This document shows, piece by piece, positions 1 through 12,988 of a stretch of DNA of 64,000 bases. The number at the start of each line of letters is the position of its first letter. Position 1 is the first letter of the stretch. Under the pieces are notes generated by a model that ran no database searches, had not been told where the DNA came from, and saw only the letters and a list, made by a program, of their open reading frames with translations. The DNA is taken from NCBI GenBank assembly GCA_947462335.1, contig OX381721.1, positions 8,184,001-8,248,000 on the forward strand. The letters are read 5' to 3'. The translations under genes were made by a program, and so were the position numbers. Source of the stretch: Harmothoe impar. Taxonomy: Eukaryota; Annelida; Polychaeta; Phyllodocida; Polynoidae.

Positions 1-549
1 TACTGGCAGTATTAGCATCGATTTGATAAGGAATATGCGAATATTTATCCATTTTTCTCATGTTTCTCATGCAAAATAAAAGCAAATAAATTAATATTTC
101 CCTCAAAACCTGATTAATATGCCGTGCGCGGTGATGAGAAACCATTATTTTCTTGAGTGGCCCAAATCAAGGTTTAAGATTAATGAATCACTTTGTCCTT
201 TTAAGTAGGACTTCTAATTGATGGCTGACAGAAGGTAAAACGGGGAAATGGAACAATGATGTGGTTTAATTGATCAATCCCTGTATTGTTTTAGTCGGAC
301 AGGACGCTTCCGAGGAAAAACGCTCAAGGACCATTGTCGTAAACTGGAAATCCACCTGGTGTGTGTTGATACAGGGCCCTTTTAAATCGCGCTGCTAAAA
401 TAGTATAGTGGCCATATGCAACCACAATTAATGCTGAACTTACGTCTAATGTGCATGGCTATGTCATAAGCTATGTTTACCTTCCACAGTTTTTATCCTC
501 TATATTATACATAAGTTACACGTCATCAGGGTGTCATCATAACCTAGGC
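1..549. other. AT-rich DNA without recognised feature
   Basis: No exon with splice borders, RNA gene or repeat was recognised here. Confidence 0.5.
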
Positions 550-1482
550 ACCGGGCCTCGATTCATAAGTTTATACTACTAAGTAAATTTTTGGGTTACA
601 GTCGTAAGTAAAGCTACAACTTTTAGAAAAAACGATTGCATACCCATTTCACAAGAGGAAGTAGTATCTCCTTCAAAAACAGTCAGAAGTAAATTGATTT
701 ACGATTAGGAACATCTGCAGTTGTAAAGTATAATTGAAATCGTATGTGCCCCTGTCGTACAATGTGGGGGAAACCAATTTATTTCAATATTTATTGCAAT
801 ATTGGGGTGTTTCCAATCAATATGACGTCATTTCCGGTGAGGAGTTCCCACCTAGTCGTACAAAGAAAGTTGAGGAAATGGTTATGTGAGGCTAACTCAA
901 AATATGACCCCTGTAGACTGACAGGCACCCTATATTTCTATATAGCATATAATAAAAATAGTAAATAAACCAGGTCGGAAATTTCCTTCCTATCCTGCTG
1001 TCATGTTATCCCACTGCACCATGCGGTATACAAAATACAGTATGATTTCTTATAACGACCAATGTTTTATTTATATTACATCCACTTGATAAAGCATTGT
1101 ATTGTAATACACAACATATTGACATAGTGCAGTACATGTTTCTCTTTCTTTTGCACCGGGTTTGGAATCTCTAAAGGTTGAAATGGAGAAAAAATCATTG
1201 GCTGAGATGAGTTTGGACCCTGTCTCAGCCGTTGATTGTGAAATGACATAAAAAGGACTTACGACCAGCTATTACCCTTGTTTTGTAAGACTTCATGACC
1301 AGTAATATTCTTACGACTGCATTGTGAAATGCACTATATATGACCTTACGACTGCAAAAGGAACATGTCTTTAACTTACCCATATGACAATGTACTACAC
1401 CTACTATTTTGTACGAGAAATGGTAATGTTCTGTCGTAATAGTATTTGACTATCGTACATTGTTATGAATCGAGCCCCCGGT
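550..1482. mobile_element. TIR element, about 930 bp (ends ACCGGGcCTCGATTCATAA)
   Basis: The left end at 550-568 (ACCGGGCCTCGATTCATAA) is repeated inverted at 1463-1482 (TTATGAATCGAGCCCCCGGT). Inside, several short CTTACGACTG/CGTAAG inverted motifs appear near 1260-1350. There is no coding capacity, so it reads as a non-autonomous DNA transposon. The reading frame at 744-968 inside it looks random. Confidence 0.55.
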
Positions 1483-2639
1483 CAGCCACAGTACGGTTTC
1501 TCATTACTAATTTGTGTGGCATGTTGGTGAATACCTAAATATGCAGTTTCATATCAACCCTAGGTTAGTAGGACTGGTGCTATGAGACAGATTAGCGGAT
1601 TTAGCGCTAGCAATGGAACCCATCAGTACTAGCGTGAAATGCTGACACTATGTATATCATAAGACCACACTTGGTGTGTAGTTTATGGCTCTAGGTTTCT
1701 GTCTTGCTATGCCTCTGGGCCTGAAGGGTCTCAGAGGATTTCAAGATAAGTGCTTACAAACAAGAATGCTCAGCGCTTCATTAAACATATCTCTGAGCAG
1801 CTCACTGAGCAGCTCGCTGAGCATCTCGAAGGCAACCATACAGTCTTTATACCCTTGGTGTTGGTACAGGTGTTGTAGAATGCTGGGCTAGCAGTAGCTT
1901 GTGGCACAACCACATAGCAATGGTAAAACTGAAAATCTCTCACATTTAGATAGTAACAAATACCCTGAACTAGTGTTCTTATATTTGAACACCAACATTT
2001 GGTCCTTTGTAGCATCTCAATTTGATTTCAGTGAACACAACGATTGCTGAACCTCTCAATTCGAACTTGAGTCTGAATGCAGTTAACCCGAAGAGGGCTG
2101 CATCATGCCTTAGAGATTCATAATTTTGCTGTCATGATGCAAATGCATCACTGGAAGGTAACTCAACAGGGCTAAAATTTAATGTGTGCATAATGTCAAC
2201 CCTGTGGGAGTATATTCATTTCACAGGGTCGGTATTATGCATGAATATGGTATCCCTATATGTACAATATTATTATGATAATATTCACATTTTTCGGTGA
2301 CAAATGCCCCTTCTTGTTCATGGGAGTAAGAGGTACATTGTCTTTGAAAAAGTCGCCAATTAATAATGAAAACAAGAGTGCACCCTCTAGTAGTTATTTT
2401 CGTTGACGGTACTTAGCTGAAACTGGATATATTGCGCCTATAATAATATCAAGAGTGATGTATATATAGCAAAGGCTGACTTTATGGTTATTCGGCAAAC
2501 TAAATGATGCTTATAGAAGAACCCTTGCAATGATGTAAAGAACAACAATAAAATCCATTGACTATCTCAATACGGCACCGAATCATAATTTTATTTTCAA
2601 CTTGGATCGATTTGGTGAGACACAGCTCCTACATTTATA
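1483..2639. other. Intergenic DNA; short GAGCAGCTC triplicate at 1789-1823
   Basis: Only a small tandem of a CTGAGCAGCTCACTGAGC-type unit (about 12 bp, three copies) was noted. A related pair of copies lies at 3690-3722. No exon is supported. Confidence 0.45.
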
Positions 2640-3500
2640 CCCAGTAAACACCCTACGTATTTCCAACGTAGCTCAGAGGTTTCTCTAGGTAGTTTTCCAA
2701 CCAAAAGGTTTGAGATTGGTAATTTTGGAAGGTTTGTAGAGGTTAAAACATTAAGGTTTATTTACGTTCAACAGACATAGACGTCTGATTTACGTTTACC
2801 TACCTCATTCAAAGGTAAATCTACGTAGTAAATCGACGTAGATCTACGTTAAAAGATGTAACTTTTCAACTTAAAGTGGGTAGATGACTTCTAAGTGTCA
2901 CACAAGGTGGCAGCACTATCAATTATGGAGAGAATGTTACAGCTCTTTAACAAACCTACCACATTCAAGCAGTAAATTCTTATTAACTATGAATTCAATA
3001 TCATGCGAATAACCAGTATCCAATATAATATTTATATATAAAGAAGAGTAGACTAAAGCGTTGGGCGTGAACATGTACTTTGTGGCACTTTATTGAGTGA
3101 ACACCACATTTGTGGTAGCAGAAGAAATACAAGGCCTCTCTGCAGCCCAAACTATTCAACAGAGCTATACTGTGAGGCTGTTCTGTTGAACGACAAGAGT
3201 ATACTATATAGAATGAAATGAGATAGTGATTATTTTGTATGAATGTTGTTTGTTACTGTGAATTTGTCTGCAATATAATGCAAGTCTTTGTCTGAATCCC
3301 TATTTAGAATTATATGTAATGTGTTTAAATCCCAGTTGAACATAGATTTACGTAAATTAGCTACGTAAATCAGACCTGTAAGTTTGAGATTGGTAAATAA
3401 ACCTTAACATTTTGACGTTCATAAACCTTCTCAAATTACGTAGTTCAGACCAAAATTCAACGTAGATTTACATCTGGCCAACGTAGTTGTGTTTACTGGG
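2640..3500. mobile_element. TIR element CCCAGTAAACAC, TA target duplication (copy 1)
   Basis: CCCAGTAAACACCCTACGTA at 2640 is matched inverted by CGTAGTTGTGTTTACTGGG ending 3500, and TA stands on both sides. Internal CTACGT motifs repeat many times near both ends. A diverged second copy lies at 36519-37613; both share an internal block with GTGTCACAC-AGGTGGCAG. TA flanks and the absence of an ORF fit a non-autonomous DNA transposon. Confidence 0.7.
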
Positions 3501-5128
3501 TAGATGGTTACACCGTCCAATGCCTGGTGGACATACATAACAACAAGCTGGTTAAGGTTTATTATCCTGGACCAGACCGCTGATACTGACATGGTCTCAG
3601 ATGATTTAGAGAGGAGTGATACTTTATACGCCTCCGCACAGGGCAGTTCTTGTCAACGGATACTGAGTGCCTCATTTTACAACCCACTGACAAGCTTAAA
3701 GAGCAGCTCACCGAGCAGCTTACGAAAGACAGAACATAAACCATATAGATGGGCAGGCCTCGCCACACGTGACGTAATTGTAGCTGTAGCAGAATGTATT
3801 TTTCTTCAATTCTTATGATACAAGAATGTAGTACTGGTGCTTGTCGGGGTTTAACTCATGCATTATGAATGTTAAATTGAAGTGTTGAAACCATTACCCA
3901 ACTTTACTCTAAATTGCTCAAAAGTGTCCTGTTCATCATTAAACTCACTGAGTATTATCTTAAATATGTATATTTTTTATATCATGTAATTGTTTTACAT
4001 GTCAACAGATCTATCTTCTCATTGTTATAGTGTAAAAGAGGCCTTAAAAAGCATATAAAACTGTTGAACCTTACATTATTGGTGTCGTTTTCAACGCTGT
4101 GATCCATATTTATATGATATTGGCAAAATTACTATTTGGGGTGTTAAAAGTACCATAGGGGTATGTTGTGTTAAGATTTGGAGATGCTGAATTAAGTAGA
4201 AGTACTACCTAGAAAACTGTCGGACCTTACCATTAATGATGTAAGGTCAAACAGTTTAATAATTGTTCTAAAATCACTCTTTTGGGTCTAGGCATGAGTC
4301 AATCCTCACAATTTCCCCCCCACTTGTACTACACATAATTATGTCTCTCAGGATTACATGTGAAATTGATGTTGGTTGGCTGTTACTAGTAGGTTATTTG
4401 AGGCTGCATGAGTGCATTTTAGATATGAAGGGCAACAGTTAAAATATTCTGAGGAATATCTGAGTAAAACCTCTTGATTTGCTGAGGTAACACCTACACC
4501 TAATGAAATATGCTGATTAAGAAGGGTTATGAGTGTCTTAGTTCATAGTGGGGACTAATGAAAAATGTCAAATAAGGCTGGAATCAGTTTTTAAGGGTAG
4601 ATTAGCCCTTTGAGGGGTCAGAAATCAAAAAGTATCCGTCGGACAGATGAAAATTTACATTTGTCTGAAAGCCTAGGGTGTTTCCTCATACATGAAATCA
4701 GTGAAAGAATTACTGCGGCAGGTATTATTATGATACAGGTGTTTGAAGTCAAGAACACCCCAAAACACCCAATTGGTACATGTTTGGAAAATCTGACCGA
4801 GTTAGCTAATGTGAACCTTTAATCTAGTAGAACGGTTTATGATTATATGTGAACAAAATATAGAATAAAGTTAAAAATAAGACACTTGGTTAGTGCCTTG
4901 ATTGGATGGAAGTGAGAGATTTCCGCTGGTGACGGTGATTTCTGTAGATGAGCATCCTGGTGGTGGATACTCCTGCACCCGCACAGGCGTTTGATTGGTC
5001 ACACATAAACTTAGGCCCATTTTTTATCAGTCAATTTCGAGGTGCCAGCAGCGCCCTATCGGCAGGTAGAGCCCCAACAAATCACTGGTATAGTACAGTC
5101 TGTGTAGTCTGGTTGGTGTGATTGTATA
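3501..5128. other. Intergenic DNA without recognised gene
   Basis: Reading frames here (for example 3504-3818 and 4610-4822) have no splice context, domain or neighbour support. A fragment resembling the hairpin at 45187-45528 (CGGCAGGTAGAGCC) sits at about 5058-5075. Confidence 0.45.
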
Positions 5129-5323
5129 TACTGTAAAAAGTTGCTTGCCGACTTTCTAAGGTGTACAGTAGGTAGTACTTTAGGTGTACCGTTTATTGTA
5201 GGTAAACAGTAGAATCTACTGTAAATCTACAGTAGATTCTACTGCAAATCCATTCTACAGTAGATTCTATTGTATAGATCTACAGTAGATTCTACTGTAT
5301 ACCTACACTAACTTCCTACAGTG
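5129..5323. mobile_element. Small CACTG-type element with TACAGTAGA palindromes
   Basis: The left end TACTGTAAAAAGTT (first base apparently mutated from C) and the right end AACTTCCTACAGTG are inverted matches, with TA on both sides (5127-5128 and 5324-5325). The 195-bp body is almost entirely alternating TCTACTGTA and TACAGTAGA motifs, which can fold in many ways. Confidence 0.6.
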
Positions 5324-5325
5324 TA

Positions 5326-6237
5326 CCAGCCAATAGAATGTTCCACTACCCATGCACTGGCACTTTCAAATCGGCAGATGGAAGTGACATTTTGTTTGAA
5401 CTAATTATCACAATACTATTGGGCACTCACCATAGTAGAGGATGGGTAGTAATCACTATACAATATAACTATGTATATATTGACACCTTCAGGACCCATT
5501 CTAGTATAATTGGGACTGAGCAAGGCAGACCATGGTGTGGTGCAGCACAGAGTCAGCTGTCTAAGAGGGATGAATAATTTCCAGCAGTTGAAGCATGAGC
5601 CATAAATCTGCCTAACAATTTACAAAGGTAATGTAATTTCTCCAATCAGCCGAGCACTGCAGCAACACCCTGTCTTTGATAAAGGTGCCAATTAATAATA
5701 AGACAAGTGTGTGCCATTTCTCCTGGGGTCTGCTAATGGCAGTGGCAGTTGGCTGTTGCTACTAGATGTAGATATATCTCACCCAATAACATAGAGGGTG
5801 CCAACTAGAAGAGGCTGGCTTTATCAGGCCTGTGCAGGCAGCTAGGAATTCTATTGTATTTAGAGTATAAATCTAATAGTGCATTATGATATTAAATGGG
5901 TTCAAAAGCCCTGAGCAACAACTTCTGAGAGCATTATCGTTTATAGACTAAACAGAAATGCATATTTATAAATATATTGTGTTAATACTGTTATGCACCT
6001 GTATGTACATGAAAAACAAAATAACTATTAACATAAATGCACAGATTTAAATTGCCCTGCATGTTAAAGCCATATGCTGCCTTTAAGGTGGCTGTCTATA
6101 TGATGAGTCAAAAATTGATTCAATTTTAGTTCGAGCTTCTTTCCAACATGTATATACCTTACACCAAAAGAGGGTCCCGAGTAACCTTTTTGAATATAGA
6201 CTTTCAAAAAATAAAACTATTTCTCTAAAATTAGGTC
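5326..6237. other. Intergenic DNA without recognised gene
   Basis: The reading frame at 5338-5577 lacks supporting signals. No repeat was identified by eye. Confidence 0.4.
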
Positions 6238-6345
6238 CCAGAGGGCACAAAATTCAATTCAACATTGATTCAATGTTGAATTAACATTAAATCAACATTG
6301 ACAACCATTTATCAATGCTGATTTAATGTTCTGTGTCCACTGGGG
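6238..6345. repeat. Mini inverted-repeat element (CCCAGAGGGCACA / TGTGTCCACTGGG)
   Basis: About 107 bp with imperfect TIRs at the two ends and an interior of nested ATTCAACATTGA/TCAATGTTGAAT palindromes. The structure is that of a miniature inverted-repeat element. Confidence 0.55.
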
Positions 6346-6975
6346 TGTATAAATGGGGGCATGTATGTCAGCTGCGCATAAAACGGCGCAATGCACGTCA
6401 TCACCGACAGCTACCGTAAAAGGTAAGTTAGGCAGATCGTACCTTGTTACCCTCCTTCTGCCTCACATAAAGTACTCATATCCAGGTTAAGTAGTCTGTA
6501 ATGGATCACATCTCATGCTATCACCCAGATAAGACCAAATGAGGTGCTCAGTGCTCTAGATGCAGACCGCAGCAGCAGTGTTGGAAGCAATTTGGACCAC
6601 CACCTCATCTGGCATGCACTCACATTCAGATGGAATCCAAGGTGTGACATTTGTTGGAAATCACTTGCCATCCATACTCCTCCGGCCTAGTTTTAGGCAT
6701 CCAGTAACTTTCATTCGTTATCATTTCCATACAGCGAGGTACACAGAAAATCTTAATGCCCCGCCCCTTAGTCTGAAGTAACCATCCCAAGTCAGTCTAA
6801 GAGATATTTGTTTGGCATGACCAAGTGCTATTGCGCCTTAGCTAGATGATCAGTGGATAGCGCCATTATTACCACTGGTACTAGTGCTATCCCCAGTACT
6901 CACAGCAACCAGTTTAGCCAAATCTCGTGGCCGAGATTAGGGTACAAGCAAAGTGCAGGTATTGTGAATAGGTCT

Positions 6976-7440
6976 TACCTGGACACTCCTCAGGTAACCT
7001 GTGTTCAGTATAGTGCAGTGGTTAGAACAGTGGACTCACAGTCCAGAGGCCCTAGGCTCAACTCCCTTTCAAGCCACATTAGGTGACCATTCAAGAGTAA
7101 ACCTTTTCCATATCTACTACTTTTGATAACTGTGGACCATGCATTTTCAGTCAAATACATATTGATCAAGTTAATTACATTTGTAAGGGAATGGAGACGG
7201 ATACAAAATTGTTGATATTTCTCTATTTAATCTTAACAAATCCTGAAGGCTGGTACAATGTACTCACTTCTATCAATTTAACCAAAATATATAAGAATAT
7301 AAATTTCTAAGATCTTCGACCATTTTAGGAATAGGATTGGGAGGGGTTTGAGCTTAGGTCCTTTGGACTATGTGTCCACTGTCATAAGCACTACACTATA
7401 CTGGACAGGTACAAACCACTTACAGTACCCAGGTTATGAA
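6976..7440. repeat. Pair of tRNA-derived heads in inverted orientation
   Basis: At 7008-7078 (plus strand) the sequence AGTGGTTAGAACAGTGGAC, followed by AGGCTCAACTCC, resembles the A and B boxes of a tRNA-derived SINE head. At about 7340-7405 the same pattern occurs on the minus strand (TAGTGCTTATGACAGTGGAC, then AGCTCAAACCCC). Flanking arms (GTTCAGTATAGTG and CACTATACTGGAC) are also inverted. Neither folds as a full tRNA. Confidence 0.5.
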
Positions 7441-7689
7441 CCCTAAAACTTTCAATTTTGGACATGGCAGGCACCATCTTCAGCTAGCTCTAGTTACAAA
7501 TACTTCTATCAGGTAGAGCCACTGTATCTCGCTAATGCGGAATACAAAAATGGACTGGGGCATAACAACATAATTATGACTAATACCTTACTCAAAGGGA
7601 CTTTGAAATGGAGAAGACAAAGGTGAGTTGGCCAGTACTGACAAACCAACTATCCCAGCTTAGTTGCATAGGGAGCCAAGAAAAAGACT
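7441..7689. other. Sequence related to the foldback loop next to the left arm
   Basis: The stretch 7628-7690 (GGCCAGTACTGACAAACC ... ATAGGGAGCCAA) resembles, in inverted orientation, 10610-10690 inside the foldback element. The element may therefore extend further left than the arm annotated at 7690. Confidence 0.4.
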
Positions 7690-8689
7690 AATAGTGCTGC
7701 AGCATTGGAGAGCTAGGAGCATTATTTCTGGCGACACCCATCACCAAAAAAGACTAGAGGTCACTATATACCACTGGAAAGCTCTGATCATGGGCTTTTC
7801 AGATATGGCGAGCGTAAAAGAAAAGGTTGCGAGGAATCCAAGATGGCCGCCAAAATCCAAGATGGCCGCCAAAATATCAGAATTCCATCTCCAATGACCT
7901 AGATATGGCTTAGAATATTTTTTTAACACTGCCTACCCCCCCTAATTTGGACCCAAGGAATCCAATGGTTCTATTGGTTTGTTTCTAAGACAGCTGGTTG
8001 CTTAGCAACAACTGTTCTAATTGTTTATCTGCCTAGCAACACAGTTTTCCATGGTCCTGAGGTTGATTACAACCATACCTACCCCCCCCCCCCCTAAATT
8101 GGACCCAAGGAATTCAATGGTTCTATTGCTTTGTTTCTGAGGTAGCTGGTTGCTTAGCAACAGCTATTCTAATTGTTTATCTGCCTAGCAACACATATGT
8201 CCATGGTGCTAAGGTTGATAATAATCATACCTACCCCTTTAAACTGCACCCAAGGAATTCAATGGTTCAATTGGTTTGCTGCTAACACAGCTAGGTGCCT
8301 AGCAACGACTGTTATTATTGTTTATCTCTTTGAGGGACCTTCCAGTTGCTCTGGGACCCCTTTAGTGACTCTGCAGACCCCTCCAGCTGCTCTGTGGACC
8401 TGTTTAGTAGCTAGGGGGTATGTACATAACAGCTAGCTACATGTGGATGGCCCCCAAGAGCCCTTGAGCTTCTTACGGTGGGGGGGGGTAGCTATTGTAA
8501 TAAAACTTGCTTGATTAGGGACTCTTCCAGTGGCTCCCATCAGCTCTGTGGACCCATTCAGCAGCACTGTGAACCCTTCCAGCGGCTCTGTGGACCCTTC
8601 TAGCGGTTCTGTTGACCGCTTCTGTAACTCTTGGGACCCTTCAGCTACAGCCTGGATACTGAGGGAGGTGGTACAATCGACCTAGGTAC

Positions 8690-8890
8690 TAGTCATCCCT
8701 GATATAGGGGAAGATGATCTAATTGTCCCTGATGTAGGGGAAGATGATCTAGTCATTCCTGGTATAGGGGAAGATGATAGTCATCCCTGGTATATGGGAA
8801 GATGATATAGCCATCTCTGGTATAAGGGAAGATGATCTAGCCATCCTTGGTATAGGGGAAGATGATCCAGTTGTCTCTGGTATAGGGGAG
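8690..8890. repeat. Minisatellite, unit about 30 bp
   Basis: About six units of the form CTGGTATAGGGGAAGATGAT plus about ten variable bases (CTAGTCATT and similar). Unit lengths vary from 28 to 33 bp. It lies between the left arm and the 21-bp array of the foldback element. Confidence 0.7.
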
Positions 8891-9049
8891 GAGTCTTCCT
8901 TGGTACCAGCAAAGAGATTTTCAGAGCTTGTAGACATCTACTAATGCCAGGGTATGCATACCCAGAGCCCGTCTGGGTGTTTCCAGGGGTAGAGGTGGTC
9001 ATAGAGTTAGCAGAGGTGTTCACAGAATCAGCAAAGATGCACCCACAGC

Positions 9050-10550
9050 CACCACAGTGTACAGAGGTCCACCTGGAGCCACCGGAAGGGTCCCTAGAGC
9101 CGCTGGAAGGGTCCCAAGAGTCACTGAAGGGGTCCCAAGAGCCACTGAAGGGGTCCCCAGACCCACTGGAACGGTGCACAGAGCCACTGAAGGGGTCCCC
9201 AGTGTCACTAAAGGGGTCCCCAGAACAACTGGAAGGGTCCCAAGAGCCGCTGGAAGGGTCCCAAGAGCCACTGAAGGGGTCCCCAGACCCACTGGAATGG
9301 TCCACATAGTCACTGAAGGGGTCCCCAGTGCACTGAAGGGGTCCCAAGAGCCACTGAAGGGGTCACCAGACCCACTGGAACGGTCTACAGAGCCACTAAA
9401 GGGGTCCCCAGACCCATTGGAACAGTCCACAGAGTCACTGAAGGGGTCCCCAGTGTCACTAAAGGGGTCCGCAGAGCTGCTGGAAGGGTCCCAAGAGCCA
9501 CTGAAGGGGTCCCCAGACCCACTGGAACGGTGCACAGAGCCACTGAAGGGGTCCCCAGTGTCACTAAAGGGGTCCCCAGAACAACTGGAAGGGTCCCAAG
9601 AGCCGCTGGAAGGGTCCCAAGAGCCACTGAAGGGGTCCCCAGACCCACTGGAACGGTCCACATAGTCACTGAAGGGGTCCCCAGTGCACTGAAGGGGTCC
9701 CAAGAGCCACTGAAGGGGTCACCAGACCCACTGGAACGGTGCACAGAGCCACTAAAGGGGTCCCCAGACCCATTGGAACAGTCCACAGAGTCACTGAAGG
9801 GGTCCCCAGTGTCACTAAAGGGGTCCGCAGAGCTGCTGGAAGGGTCCCCAGTGTCACTGAAGGGGTCCCCAGTGTCACTAAAGGGGTCCGCAGAGCTGCT
9901 GGAAGGGTCCCAAGAGCCACTGAAGGGGTCCCTAGACCCACTGGAACGGTCCACAGAGCCACTGAAGGGGTCCCCAGTGTCACTAAAGGGGTCCCCAGAG
10001 CTACTGGAAGGGTCCCTAGAGTCACTGAAGGGGTCCCCAGTGTCACTGAAGGGGTCCCCAGTGTCACTAAAGGGGTCCGCAGAGCTGCTGGAAGGGTCCC
10101 AAGAGCCACTGAAGGGGTCCCTAGACCCACTGGAACGGTCCACAGAGCCACTGAAGGGGTCCCCAGTGTCACTAAAGGGGTCCGCAGAGCTGCTGGAAGG
10201 GTCCCAAGAGCCACTGAAGGGGTCCCTAGACCCACTGGAACGGTCCAAAGAGCCACTGAAGGGGTCCCCAGTGTCACTAAAGGGGTCCCCAGAGCTACTG
10301 GAAGGGTCCCTAGAGTCAGTGAAGGGGTCCCCAGTGTCACTAAAGGGGTCCACAGAGTCACTGAAGGGGTCCACAGAGTCACTGAAGGGGTCCCTAGAGT
10401 AAGAGTAACTGGAAGGGCCTCCAAAGCTGCTTGGAGGGTCCACAGAGTCACTGAAGGGGTGCCCAAAGTCACTGAAGGAGTCCACAGAGCTACTGCAAGG
10501 GTCAACAGAGTTGTTGAAGGGTCCCTAGAGCCATTGCAGAGGCCCCCACA
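9050..10550. repeat. 21-bp minisatellite with 357-bp higher-order period
   Basis: About 70 units of CTGAAGGGGTCCCC followed by AGAGCCA or variants. A landmark variant, CATAGTCACTGAAGGGG, occurs at 9304 and 9661, exactly 357 bases (17 units) apart, so blocks of units were duplicated together. Because 21 is a multiple of three, long frames stay open on both strands; these are products of the repeat, not genes. Confidence 0.85.
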
Positions 10551-10890
10551 CTGATATTCCTAGACTCCCTATACAATCAATCTATCAGTCACCTGATAGT
10601 CATTTTTTGGCTCCCTATACGACCAACCTAGGTAAGTTATTATTGTCAGGTTGGTCAGTACTGACAAACCCACCTGAGTCTTTTCATTTCCAGGGGGGAG
10701 CCACTAAGTGGTCATCAAAGTATCTTACAGGTGGCACCAACTAGTGGTGTACAAATACAACACACCAATGATGAACCTAGGTTAGCCACTACTGACTGAC
10801 CCCTTAGTCATTTTATAATATAACTTTGTCATTGTGATTAACACACATATGACAAACCTAGGATAGTCTGCACTGACTAACCCTTTCAAC
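10551..10890. other. Non-repeat spacer inside the foldback element
   Basis: Separates the main 21-bp array from the second one. It includes a segment (about 10610-10690) that is an inverted relative of the sequence just outside the left arm. No gene was seen. Confidence 0.4.
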
Positions 10891-10899
10891 TTATGGATT

Positions 10900-11395
10900 T
10901 TCTGTGACACTGAAGGGGTCCACAGTGTCACTGAAGGGTTCCTAGAGTCAGAGCAACTAGAAAGGGCCTCCAAAGCCTCTGGGAGGGTCCACAGAGCAGC
11001 TGAAAGGGTCCCCAGAGCTACTGAAAGTGTCCACAGAGTCACTGCAGTGGTCCCCTGAGCCACTGATGGGGTCCACAGAGTCATTGAAGGGGCTCACAGA
11101 GTCACTGGAAGGGCCTCCAAAGCCTCTGGGAAGGTCCCCAGAGCTGCTTGAAGGGTCTACAGTCACTAAGGGGGTCCTGAGTGTCACTGAAGGGGTCTAC
11201 AGAGCAGCTGGAAGGGTCCACAGAGCCGCATGTAGGGTCCCCGGAGCAGCTGAAGGGGTCCAGAGTCACTAAAGGGGTCCCAGAGCAACTGGAAGGTCCC
11301 ACAAAGCCTCTGAGAGGGTACCCGGAACTGCTTGCAGAGTCCCAAGAGCCGCTAAAAGGGGTCCCAAGAGCTACTTGAAGAGTCCACAGAGCTTG
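10900..11395. repeat. Second, degenerate 21-bp minisatellite array
   Basis: Carries the same unit family as 9050-10550 (CACTGAAGGGGTCCACAG and similar) with more substitutions and indels. It is matched by the oppositely oriented units at 8334-8645, so the inverted symmetry of the foldback element reaches into the satellite. Confidence 0.7.
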
Positions 11396-12063
11396 TTTCT
11401 TTATCAATCTCACACCACAGAATAACCTGGATCCAAGGCTGATTAGTTGTTGCAATGCTTGTTGATAATGAACCTCAGGACCATGAAATATATGTTGTTA
11501 CCATTGAATTCCTTGGGTGCAGTTTAAAGGGGTAGGTATGATTATAATCAACCTTAGCACCATGGAAATATGTGTTGCTAGGCAGATAAACAATTAGAAT
11601 AGCTGTTGCTAAGCAACCAGCTACCTCAGAAACAAAGCAATAGAACCATTGGATTGCTTGGGTCCAATTTAGGGGGGGTAGGTATGGTTGTAATCAACCC
11701 CAGGACCATGTAAAACTGTGTTGCTAGGCAGATAAACAATTAGAACAGTTGTTGCTAAGCAACCAGCTGTCTTAGAAACAAACCAATAGAACCATTGGAT
11801 TCCTTGGGTCCAAATTAGGGGGGGTAGGCAGTGTTAAAAAAGTATTCTAAGCCATATCTAGGTCATTGGAGATGGAATTCTGATATTTTGGCGGCCATCT
11901 TGGATTTTGGCGGCCATCTTGGATTCCTCGCAACCTTTTCTTTAACGTTCACCATATTTGAAAAGCCCATGATCAGAGCTTTCCAGTGGTATATAGTGAC
12001 CTTTAGTCTTTTTTGGTGATGGGTGTTCAGCTAATTAGCCTTCAATGCTGCAGCACTATAACT

Positions 12064-12988
12064 TGAATAGGCTATAGTGACTGAGGGATCGGTCGTAGAG
12101 GGAGCCAATGAATATCCGTGTAGGACACTTTAAACCTAACTATTTCATGTTGTGTACATTGGGACATTGTTATTATGATAAAACATACATGTATGTCCAT
12201 GTGGGTACATGTATAAATACAGGAAGGAGGGGGGGGCTTGGTAATTGGGTGGATAACGGATGCACAGGGAGTACTGCAATTAAAGTACAGATTATTGCAA
12301 TCAAAATACGGCGACCAGGTTTTGAAAATCTATATGGAGGACTTGCAGAGGGGGGTGTGGTGGTGGCGAACCTGTAGTTAGACCGAAAATGTGACACAGA
12401 CCAGGGTTAGATTCACCCCTACAACTTCATCTGTACCATGTGACACCACCAGGACAAAGGTATTCTGGTAGGTGTTTGTCAGTCACTAAGGTGTGCCCAG
12501 AAACTAGGCCTTTTTTTGCAGAAAGCCACTGCTCTCTATAAGACAGAAAGCTTGATGCATGGCCTCCTCGGTACCCAGTTCTTGGACTACATGGAAAGGG
12601 GACAGACATTAAGCTTGGGAGGAGAGTGAGAAATTCTCAACAAAAAAATAATACCTAGGTTTTGAAAATCTAGACATCAATTGCCACATTTTGATTTCAT
12701 TTGGTATGGTATAGCAAATTTGCAAACACTACTAGGTGATAAACACAACAAGATCGTCAGAATACTTTGGCTTGAGCTTTTTGGAAGGATGACAATGACT
12801 GAAAAACGATCTGAGTGTCTTCTATCTGTTTGTCCCAGGAGTTTTGGAAAGGCCAACACAATCTTCATTGTTTTTACACCACTTTTGGTATTGAACGAGA
12901 TCAGTTGTAATTGTTTTACAGCTTATCTGTCTTGTTAACAGCCCCCCACAAAAGAGGAGCAATCCCCTCGTATCCATACTTTTTATTT
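12064..12988. other. Intergenic DNA without recognised gene
   Basis: No splice-bordered exon or repeat was recognised. Small open frames on both strands overlap one another and have no domain signal. Confidence 0.4.

Larger units (their letters stand above)
7690..12063. mobile_element. Foldback-like element, 4.4 kb, with arms of tandem 145-bp units
   Basis: The left arm (about 7690-8330) recurs inverted at about 11475-12063 with high identity, including the duplicated GATGGCCGCCAAAATCCAA block (7842-7885 versus 11889-11925) and the outer CTGCAGCACTAT block. Each arm holds about three direct units of 140-150 bp (CCAAGGAATTCAATGG ... TGCCTAGCAACA ... CCATACCTACCCC). Between the arms lie minisatellites, with the 21-bp family in opposite orientations at 8334-8645 and 9050-11390. 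Known: foldback elements such as Drosophila FB/Galileo and sea urchin TU have TIRs built of tandem repeats. Inferred: this is an animal foldback element. No transposase frame was found. Confidence 0.75.

Noticed and set aside
8781..10554. Long Ser/Pro/Gly-rich or Glu/Pro/Leu-rich open frames on both strands (up to 366 codons)
   Set aside because: They are produced by a 21-bp tandem repeat that stays open in several frames on both strands. There is no splice, start or domain context.
7741..12019. Two near-identical 62-codon frames in opposite arms (minus strand at 7741-7929, plus strand at 11831-12019)
   Set aside because: They are the same sequence in the two inverted arms of the foldback element, so the similarity reflects duplication of DNA, not a protein family.
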